Source: Mycolicibacterium sp. 018/SC-01/001
GTDB taxonomy: Bacteria; Actinomycetota; Actinomycetes; Mycobacteriales; Mycobacteriaceae
Direction of reading: 5' to 3'
DNA length: 64,000 bases
NCBI RefSeq assembly: GCF_007096635.1
Contig: NZ_VKAA01000026.1
Coordinates: forward strand, 1 to 64,000
A program made the position numbers and the translations under genes. The notes under the pieces are model-generated. The model made no database searches, was not told where the DNA came from, and worked only from the letters and a program-made list of their open reading frames with translations. Of the stretch, positions 58,275 to 64,000 are shown piece after piece. Every line of letters starts with the position of its first letter. Within the stretch, counting starts at the first letter, position 1.

Positions 58275-58280
58275 GCCCGC

Positions 58281-59393
58281 ATGGGTGATGCATCGTTGAC
58301 GACGGAGCTGGGTCGGGTGCTGGTGACCGGCGGCTCCGGCTTCGTGGGCGCCAACCTGGTGACCGAACTGCTCGACCGCGGGCTCGAGGTCCGCAGCTTC
58401 GACCGCGTGGCTTCTGCGCTGCCCCCGCACCCTCGACTCGAGGTCATCGAGGGCGACATCACCGACACCGACGACGTCGCCCGCGCGGTCGACGGTATCG
58501 ACACGGTGTTCCACACCGCGGCGATCATCGACCTGACCGGTGGCGGCGCGGTCAGCGAGCAGTTTCGGCAGCGCAGTTTCGCGGTGAACGTCACCGGTAC
58601 GCAGAACCTGGTGCGCGCCGCACAGCAGGCGGGCAACCGACGCTTCGTCTACACGGCGTCCAACAGCGTCGTCATGGGTGGACAGCGCATCGCCGGCGGC
58701 GACGAATCACTGCCCTACACCGCGCGATTCAACGACCTCTACACCGAGACGAAGGTGACGGCCGAGAAGTTCGTCCTCGCCGCCAACGGCGAGCACGGCA
58801 TGCTCACCTGCTCCATCCGGCCCAGCGGTATCTGGGGCCGCGGCGACCAGACGATGTTCCGCCGCGTGTTCGAAAGCGTGCTGGCCGGCCACGTCAAGGT
58901 GCTCGTCGGCAGCAAGAACGTCAAGCTCGACAACTCCTACATCGCCAACCTGGTGCACGGCTTCATCCTGGCCGCCGAGCACCTGGTGCCCGGCGGCACC
59001 GCGCCCGGTCAGGCGTATTTCATCAACGACGGCGAGCCGATCAACATGTTCGAGTTCTCCCGTCCGGTGGTGGAGGCGTGCGGCCAGCCGTATCCGCGGC
59101 TGCGGGTGCCGGGCCGGCTGGTGTGGTTCGCGATGACGGTCTGGCAGTTCCTGCACTTCCGCTTCGGGGCGCCCAAGCCGCTGCTGGAACCCCTTGCGGT
59201 GGAACGGCTTTACCTCGACAACTACTTCTCCATCGCCAAGGCGCAGCGTGATCTGGGTTACCGGCCGCTGTTCACCACCGAGGAGGCGCTGCAACAGTGC
59301 CTCCCCTACTACGTCGAACTGTTCGACCGCATGAAGGCCGCCGCGGGCGAGCCGCTGGTGCACGCCTCTGCCCCGGCTCCGCCGGAGGGCTAA
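58281..59393 (+). CDS. 3-beta-hydroxysteroid dehydrogenase/isomerase (Rv1106c-like)
   Basis: A 370-residue extended SDR, the length of the M. tuberculosis enzyme Rv1106c. NAD motif is VTGGSGFVGANL near 15-26, and the active site Y-x-x-x-K is in DLYTETKVTAEK near 153-164. RPSGIWGRGDQTMFRR near 183-198 is characteristic of the group. It oxidises the 3-hydroxyl of cholesterol and shifts the double bond to give cholestenone. A KstR operator overlaps its promoter. Its end overlaps the convergent SRPBCC gene by 4 bp. Confidence 0.95.
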   Translation: MGDASLTTELGRVLVTGGSGFVGANLVTELLDRGLEVRSFDRVASALPPHPRLEVIEGDITDTDDVARAVDGIDTVFHTAAIIDLTGGGAVSEQFRQRSFAVNVTGTQNLVRAAQQAGNRRFVYTASNSVVMGGQRIAGGDESLPYTARFNDLYTETKVTAEKFVLAANGEHGMLTCSIRPSGIWGRGDQTMFRRVFESVLAGHVKVLVGSKNVKLDNSYIANLVHGFILAAEHLVPGGTAPGQAYFINDGEPINMFEFSRPVVEACGQPYPRLRVPGRLVWFAMTVWQFLHFRFGAPKPLLEPLAVERLYLDNYFSIAKAQRDLGYRPLFTTEEALQQCLPYYVELFDRMKAAAGEPLVHASAPAPPEG

Positions 59394-59854
59394 AACTTCT
59401 CGGCCGCCGCCTTGATCGCCGACAGGGTGGCCGGGATACCGTCGCGGGCCGCCTCGCTGCGCGTGGCGATCTCCTCGTCCGCGGCGTCACCGTAGCGCTC
59501 CCGGAAGCCCTCGAGCCCGGCCGGCAGGAACTCCCAGTGCTCGGTCAGCCGGGTGCCGTCGCCCTCGGGCTCGAAGGTGTAACCCCACCGCACCCAGCCG
59601 TTGTTGACCTCCCAGGCGAACTCGCGACCCGGCTCGGCCGCGACCACCTGGCTGCGCGTCTCCCAGGTGCGTTCGGGCAGGACGTTGCGGCCGGTGAACC
59701 ACGCGCCGACGCGGGGGCCGTCGCCATCGTCCCACCAGCACGCCTTGCAGATCGGGCTCCACTGCCCCATGTTCGTCACGTCGGACACCAGGGCGTAGAG
59801 CTCGTCGGGCGGCACCGCCACCGAGATCGACTCGGATCGCTGCAATTCGGTCAC
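59390..59854 (-). CDS. SRPBCC (START-like) family protein
   Basis: A 154-residue START-fold protein with the polyketide cyclase/dehydratase-like pattern: ESISVAVPPDELYALVSDVTNMGQWSP near 8-34, FTGRN near 54, AWEVNNGWVRWGYTFEPEGDGTRLTEHWEF near 81-110. It probably binds a hydrophobic ligand. GTG 59854 is chosen from the family start. It is divergent from the AI-2E gene with 37 bp between starts, and convergent with the 3-beta-HSD gene; a sterol-like ligand is a guess only. Confidence 0.88.
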   Translation of the reverse strand: MTELQRSESISVAVPPDELYALVSDVTNMGQWSPICKACWWDDGDGPRVGAWFTGRNVLPERTWETRSQVVAAEPGREFAWEVNNGWVRWGYTFEPEGDGTRLTEHWEFLPAGLEGFRERYGDAADEEIATRSEAARDGIPATLSAIKAAAEKF

Positions 59855-59891
59855 GACGGTGAGTCTGCCAGCCGGGATGACTGGTAGAACA

Positions 59892-61073
59892 ATGACCGTG
59901 ACCGCCACCGGCCCGGCCGCCTTCACCGTCACACAGAAGCGCGCGCTGGCCGTCGCGACGGTGGTCGCCCTCGGGTTCGGCGCGTACTTCCTGCGCATCT
60001 ACCTCCTGCTCATCGCAGTGGCCGCGGTGCTGGCGTTCCTGTTCCATCCGCTGTACCGACGGCTGCGGGCGCGGATGAACACGGGGTTGTCGGCGACGGC
60101 GACTCTGCTGGCCGCGATCGCCACCGTCGCCGTCCCGCTGGCCGGGGTGATCTCGCTGGCCGTCCTGCAGGTCAACGAGTTGGTGACCAGCGTCGGCCGC
60201 TGGGCCGACCAGACCGACTTCACCGCGCTGGCGCAGCGGCTGCTGGACTCCGCGAACGGGGTGCTGGCGCGCATCCCGTTCGTGGACATCACGCTGACGC
60301 AGGAGTCCGTGCGCGAGGCGGCCACCAAGGTCGGCCAGGGCGCGGGCCAGTTCGCGCTCGACTTCGCCCGCGACTCGGTGGGCAGCATCGCTGCGACGGT
60401 GACCGCGCTCGTGCTCTTCCTCTACGTGTTCCTGGCGCTGGTGACCAACGGCGCCGCGGTGGCCGACCTGTTCCGCGACCTGAACCCGTTGGGGCGCGAG
60501 GTGTCCGACATCTATCTCGCGAAGGTCGGCGCGATGGTGTCGGCCACCGTCAAGGGCCAGTTCATCATCGCGGTGTGTCAGGGCGCCGCCGGCGCGGTCT
60601 CGATCTACATCGCCGGCCTGCACGACGGGTTCTTCATGTTCCTGATCTTCCTGACCGCGCTGTCGTTCATCCCGTTGGGCAGCGGGATCGTCACGATCCC
60701 GCTCGGGATCGGCCTGGCGATCTTCGGCAACGTCGCCGGCGGCGTCTTCATCGTGGTGTTCCACGTCCTGGTGACCACCAGCATCGACAATCTGCTGCGA
60801 CCGTTCCTGGTGCCCAAGAGCGCGCACCTGCATCCGGCGCTGATGCTGCTCGCGGTGTTCGCGGGACTGAAGATGTTCGGCTTCTGGGGCATCGTGCTCG
60901 GACCCGTGCTGATGATCGTGATCGTGACGACCGTCAGCGTCTACCTGGCCGCGGACAAAGGGACGCCGCTGGATTCGATCACCGGCACCCGCGGGGACCC
61001 GGCCGACGACGACGCGCAGCCGCCGTGGTGGCGACGACTCGTGCCGGTGCGGCTCAGGTCAAGCGGGACGTGA
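59892..61073 (+). CDS. AI-2E family transporter (Rv1101c-like)
   Basis: A 393-residue membrane protein of the PerM/AI-2E exporter family. Two helices at the start (about 20-65), one after (about 75-100), a soluble region (100-165) and a C-terminal bundle of four to five helices follow. FIIAVCQGAAGAVSIYIAGL and LTALSFIPLGSGIVTIPLGI (about 250-280) and the NLLRPFLVPK segment are diagnostic. In mycobacteria the cargo is not known. ATG 59892 is preferred to upstream GTG 59859. It overlaps the dienelactone hydrolase gene end by 20 bp. Confidence 0.9.
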   Translation: MTVTATGPAAFTVTQKRALAVATVVALGFGAYFLRIYLLLIAVAAVLAFLFHPLYRRLRARMNTGLSATATLLAAIATVAVPLAGVISLAVLQVNELVTSVGRWADQTDFTALAQRLLDSANGVLARIPFVDITLTQESVREAATKVGQGAGQFALDFARDSVGSIAATVTALVLFLYVFLALVTNGAAVADLFRDLNPLGREVSDIYLAKVGAMVSATVKGQFIIAVCQGAAGAVSIYIAGLHDGFFMFLIFLTALSFIPLGSGIVTIPLGIGLAIFGNVAGGVFIVVFHVLVTTSIDNLLRPFLVPKSAHLHPALMLLAVFAGLKMFGFWGIVLGPVLMIVIVTTVSVYLAADKGTPLDSITGTRGDPADDDAQPPWWRRLVPVRLRSSGT

Positions 61074-61851
61074 GGAATTCGACGACCCGTTTGCGTGCCT
61101 CGTAGGCCGGCTGGCCGTCGACCTCGCGAACCTGGTCGGTGAGCACGGAGTGAGCCGTCCGGCCGAAGCCGTCCGGATTGCCCTTCTTGGAGTTGATCTC
61201 GATGCACTCGAAGGCGTCGCCGAGACGACTCTTCAGCGTCGCGAACCGCTCCCCCGGCGACATCGCGTCCTCGCTGAACCGCAGACCCATCACGCACAGG
61301 CCCTCGGTGCGGGCGCGCTGCTCGATCGTCGCCATCTCGGCCTCGGACACCCCGGGATCGCGTTTGTGCTTGAGCGTCAAGGGAAGCGGCACCGACGGCT
61401 GGCTCATCACCGGGGCCAGCACGCTGTCGTCGACAGCTGCCGCCAGCGCGAACCCACCGGTGAAGCACTGTCCGATCACGCCCACGCCCTTGCCGGGAGT
61501 CTTGGCGTTGAGATCGCGCGCGAGCGCCCGCAGATAGTGCGCGACCGGCCGGTCTGCGTTCGTCGTCAGCGCCGCGAACTCCTTGGCCACACACCCTTTC
61601 AGCAGCGTCGGCACCGCGCTGGGGCGCAGCGCCGGCGCGCCCGGCGTACCGAACAGCGATGGCGCGGCCACGGTGAAACCGTTGTCCACCAGATGATTTC
61701 CCAGTGCCAGCACCCCGGGGTGCAGGCCGGGCATCTCGGGGATCAGCACGACACCGGGTCCCTCGCCCTTGCGGTACACGTCGTGGGTGTAACCGGCGGC
61801 GGTGAAGGGCTCGGCGACCCACCCGGACAGGTCTGCAACAGGAAAGGTCAC
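61054..61851 (-). CDS. dienelactone hydrolase family protein
   Basis: A 265-residue alpha/beta hydrolase with a Cys nucleophile in GQCFTGGFAL near 129-138, Asp in SEDAMSP near 187-193 and His in RTAHSVLTD near 230-238, as in DLH. IPEMPGLHPGVLALGNHL near 37-54 is also typical. It hydrolyses lactones or esters from aromatic degradation. Its start is 31 bp from the stop of the DUF4245 gene on the same strand, and its stop is inside the AI-2E gene end. Confidence 0.92.
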   Translation of the reverse strand: MTFPVADLSGWVAEPFTAAGYTHDVYRKGEGPGVVLIPEMPGLHPGVLALGNHLVDNGFTVAAPSLFGTPGAPALRPSAVPTLLKGCVAKEFAALTTNADRPVAHYLRALARDLNAKTPGKGVGVIGQCFTGGFALAAAVDDSVLAPVMSQPSVPLPLTLKHKRDPGVSEAEMATIEQRARTEGLCVMGLRFSEDAMSPGERFATLKSRLGDAFECIEINSKKGNPDGFGRTAHSVLTDQVREVDGQPAYEARKRVVEFLTSRLT

Positions 61852-61882
61852 GGCGTCTCCAGTGTCGAGTCGGGTGAGTCGG

Positions 61883-62587
61883 TCAGGTCGCGTTCAGCGG
61901 CTGCTGCGACTGCGTCGCTGCGGCCAGCGTACGGTACTCGTCGGTACCCGCGGCGCCCCTCAGCGCGATCTGGGCCGGTCCCGTCGGGCCGCGCAGCTGG
62001 GCGGTCCACACCGGCTCGGCCGCTCGGCCGTCCTGCTCGCCGCCCCGGTAGACCACCCACTGCACCCCGTCGACGTCCTCGGTGCCCGTCGGCACCAGGT
62101 CGGGTCCGAACGAGGCGATCAGCTTGTCCTCGTCGGCGTTGCTCTGCGTGAGGCTCAGGTACATCCCGCTGGGCGCCAGGTAGCCGATCGTCGACGCCAC
62201 CGCGCGCACCTGCTGGCCGGTCTGCGGATCGGTGCGACCCCCCTCGATGCCCTTGCGGCTGCCGGAGTTGGCCCGCCAGTCCCGCGGCAGCTGCGGCATC
62301 CGGATCGGGATCTTCAACGCATCGGCGTCGGCCTGCAGCGCCGCCCGCGCGTCGTACTCGGGGGCGGGACCCTGGCCGGGGCCCGTCGGCGCGAACGAAC
62401 ACATCCCCAGCACGCCCGCCAGCACGACACACGCGATCACCAGCGGACCGATCGACCAGAACATGTCGCGGCCGTCCTGCAGCAGTCGGGACTTCGCGGG
62501 CTTGGCGATGGGCACCGCATACCCGGCCGCGGAGCGCTCGGCGCCCTCGCTGCCTGCGGGCCGACCGGGGTCGGGCGGCGTGGTCAT
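61883..62587 (-). CDS. DUF4245 membrane-anchored protein (Rv1100-like)
   Basis: A 234-residue protein: a cytoplasmic start with Pro/Ala, one membrane helix (about 47-66), then an outer domain with MPQLPRDWRANSGSRKGIEGG and VRAVASTIGYLAPSGMYLSLTQSNADEDKLIASFGPDL, the DUF4245 signature. A tail of about 20 residues is polar. Function unknown; it is divergent from glpX in all mycobacteria I recall. GATACT lies 7 nt before ATG 62587, so a leaderless message is possible. Confidence 0.92.
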   Translation of the reverse strand: MTTPPDPGRPAGSEGAERSAAGYAVPIAKPAKSRLLQDGRDMFWSIGPLVIACVVLAGVLGMCSFAPTGPGQGPAPEYDARAALQADADALKIPIRMPQLPRDWRANSGSRKGIEGGRTDPQTGQQVRAVASTIGYLAPSGMYLSLTQSNADEDKLIASFGPDLVPTGTEDVDGVQWVVYRGGEQDGRAAEPVWTAQLRGPTGPAQIALRGAAGTDEYRTLAAATQSQQPLNAT

Positions 62588-62642
62588 GACAGCCAGTATC
62601 CCAGCTCCCGAGCGGCGGCCCGCTAATGGGACAATCTGGCCC

Positions 62643-63671
62643 ATGACGCAATCGAGGCGGGAAGCCCCCGACCGCAACCTGGCGCTGGAACTCGTCCGCG
62701 TGACCGAGGCGGGCGCGATGGCGGCGGGCCGCTGGGTGGGCCGCGGGGACAAAGAGGGTGGGGACGGCGCCGCGGTCGACGCGATGCGCGAGTTGGTGAA
62801 CTCGGTGTCGATGCGGGGCGTGGTGGTCATCGGCGAGGGCGAGAAGGACAACGCCCCGATGCTCTACAACGGCGAGGAAGTCGGCAATGGCGACGGGCCC
62901 GATTGCGACTTCGCCGTCGACCCCGTCGACGGCACCACGCTGATGAGCAAGGGTATGCCCAACGCCATCTCGGTGCTGGCGGTGGCCGAGCGCGGCGCGA
63001 TGTTCGATCCGTCGGCGGTGTTCTACATGCACAAGATCGCCGTCGGCCCCGACGCGGCCGACGTCATCGACATCACCGCGCCGATCGCCGAGAACATCCG
63101 CCAGGTCGCGAAGGTGAAGAACTCCAGCGTGCGCGATCTGACGGTGTGCATCCTGGACCGTCCACGCCATGAGCAGCTGATGGCCGAGGTCCGCGAGGCC
63201 GGGGCGCGCATCCGGCTGATCTCCGACGGTGACGTCGCGGGCGCGATCGCCGCATGCCGGCCGGGGTCGGGCACCGACATCCTCGTCGGCGTCGGCGGCA
63301 CCCCCGAGGGCATCATCGCCGCGGCCGCCATCCGCTGCATGGGCGGCGCGATCCAGGCGAAGCTGGCGCCCAAGGACGACGAGGAACGGCAGAAGGCCAT
63401 CGACCGCGGGTACGACCTGGACCGTGTGCTGACCACCGAGGACCTGGTGTCTGGTGAGAACGTCTTCTTCTGCGCGACCGGCGTCACCGACGGTGACCTG
63501 CTCAAGGGCGTGCAGTACTACAGCGGTGGCTGCACCACGCAGTCGATCGTGATGCGCTCGAAGTCGGGCACGGTCCGCATGATCGAGGCATACCACCGGC
63601 TGTCCAAGCTCAACGAGTACTCGGCGGTCGACTTCACGGGAGACAGCTCCGCCGCCTATCCCCTGCCGTAA
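62643..63671 (+). CDS. glpX: class II fructose-1,6-bisphosphatase
   Basis: A 342-residue GlpX. Li-sensitive phosphatase motifs are GEGEKDNAPMLYNGEEVG near 60-77 and DPVDGTTLMSKG near 92-103; substrate residues are in GVGGTPEGIIAAAAIRCMGG near 218-237. It is the gluconeogenic fructose-1,6-bisphosphatase and mycobacteria rely on it when growing on lipids, fitting the fatty-acid and sterol genes around it. It is followed after 44 bp by fum in the same direction, probably in one operon. Confidence 0.97.
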   Translation: MTQSRREAPDRNLALELVRVTEAGAMAAGRWVGRGDKEGGDGAAVDAMRELVNSVSMRGVVVIGEGEKDNAPMLYNGEEVGNGDGPDCDFAVDPVDGTTLMSKGMPNAISVLAVAERGAMFDPSAVFYMHKIAVGPDAADVIDITAPIAENIRQVAKVKNSSVRDLTVCILDRPRHEQLMAEVREAGARIRLISDGDVAGAIAACRPGSGTDILVGVGGTPEGIIAAAAIRCMGGAIQAKLAPKDDEERQKAIDRGYDLDRVLTTEDLVSGENVFFCATGVTDGDLLKGVQYYSGGCTTQSIVMRSKSGTVRMIEAYHRLSKLNEYSAVDFTGDSSAAYPLP

Positions 63672-63715
63672 CCCACCTTTTCCGACCAACCCCGACAGAC
63701 ACGAACAGGAAGCGA

Positions 63716-64000
63716 ATGAGCGACAACGAGGTCGAGTACCGCATCGAGCACGACACCATGGGCGAGGTCAGGGTGCCCAAGAACGCGCTGTGGCGGGCCC
63801 AGACCCAGCGTGCGGTGGAGAACTTCCCGATTTCGTTCCGGCCGCTGGAGCGCACCCAGATCCGTGCGCTCGGCTTGCTCAAAGGCGCCTGCGCACAGGT
63901 GAACAAGGACCTGGGGCTGCTCGACGCCGAGAAGGCCGACGCGATCATCGCTGCCGCCGCCGAGATCGCCGACGGCCAGCACGACGACCAGTTCCCGATC
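63716..64000 (+). CDS. fum: class II fumarase, N-terminal 95 residues (cut by window edge)
   Basis: The first 95 codons of a class II fumarate hydratase: MSDNEVEYRIEHDTMGEVRVPKNALWRAQTQRAVENFPIS is the typical N-terminal domain, and VNKDLGLLDAEKADAI is the following helix. The remaining 370 or so residues, with the catalytic His and the GSSxMPxKxN signature, lie beyond the window. An AGGAAG site at 63706-63711 precedes ATG 63716. It makes malate from fumarate in the TCA cycle. glpX-fum order as in H37Rv. Confidence 0.95.
   Translation, partial: MSDNEVEYRIEHDTMGEVRVPKNALWRAQTQRAVENFPISFRPLERTQIRALGLLKGACAQVNKDLGLLDAEKADAIIAAAAEIADGQHDDQFPI

Noticed and set aside
61848..63689. 613-codon minus-strand frame opposite glpX
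   Set aside because: Low-complexity composition, and the glpX frame on the other strand has complete catalytic motifs.

Overview
The window reads as chromosome of a fast-growing or environmental mycobacterium (Mycolicibacterium-like). The base composition is high in GC, GTG starts are frequent, and many start codons sit 6-8 nt behind a TANNNT hexamer, the geometry of leaderless transcripts. Many genes are the mycobacterial set of Mycobacterium tuberculosis Rv1098c-Rv1156 (fum, glpX, DUF4245, AI-2E, 3-beta-HSD, xseB, xseA, lipid-droplet protein, ispH, DUF6542, ychF, then echA, mcr, SDR, mmpL13, sirtuin, GntR, methyltransferase, Rv1155-like, HhH-GPD), in the opposite orientation to H37Rv. Locus comparisons are from memory, not from a search. 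No rRNA, tRNA, CRISPR array or complete insertion sequence was seen. No gene-free stretch exceeds 300 bases; bases 1-113 hold nothing I recognise.

0-11.5 kb: a DUF1059-like mini-protein, an orphan and probably inactive serine-recombinase catalytic domain ending in a nested dyad, an unusual HhH-GPD protein, then a carboxylate-uptake block (LytS-type kinase, LytTR regulator, and two small-membrane-protein/sodium-solute-symporter pairs), an MFS exporter, an acyltransferase-3 protein and a DesA3-like desaturase. 11.5-21.8 kb: conserved mycobacterial core with an F420 protein, LCM methyltransferase, GntR/sirtuin divergent pair, an intact MmpL transporter, and a nitronate monooxygenase-SDR-mcr group facing an enoyl-CoA hydratase.

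21.9-34.6 kb: MFS, CPBP protease, epimerase, gamma carbonic anhydrase-like protein, a fasciclin protein, then a fadE-echA-fadA operon with a CoA-transferase and a FadR-type regulator, followed by a DUF3556 membrane protein behind a KstR-type operator. 34.7-42.6 kb: a carotenoid oxygenase and divergent TetR repressor sharing twin operators, a WS/DGAT-like acyltransferase and SDR fired from overlapping divergent promoters, two Mce-associated proteins with a TetR gene, a hydrolase and a class III nucleotidyl cyclase. 42.6-51.2 kb is accessory: papain-like C92 protein, exported proteins, Vgb-like propeller, Ddn-like reductase, VOC, dehydratase, methyltransferases, SnoaL and a RelBE toxin-antitoxin pair. 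The part next to ychF is punctuated by copies of the ychF 3-prime end, which I consider the most interesting signal here.

51.2-64 kb: ychF, DUF6542, a penicillin-binding lipoprotein, ispH, lipid-droplet protein, xseAB, KstR-controlled 3-beta-HSD, SRPBCC, AI-2E transporter, dienelactone hydrolase, DUF4245, glpX and the first 95 codons of fum, which is cut by the window edge. Sterol and fatty acid metabolism recurs (two KstR-type sites, mcr, thiolase operon, desaturase, 3-beta-HSD), fitting an organism living on host- or soil-derived lipids.
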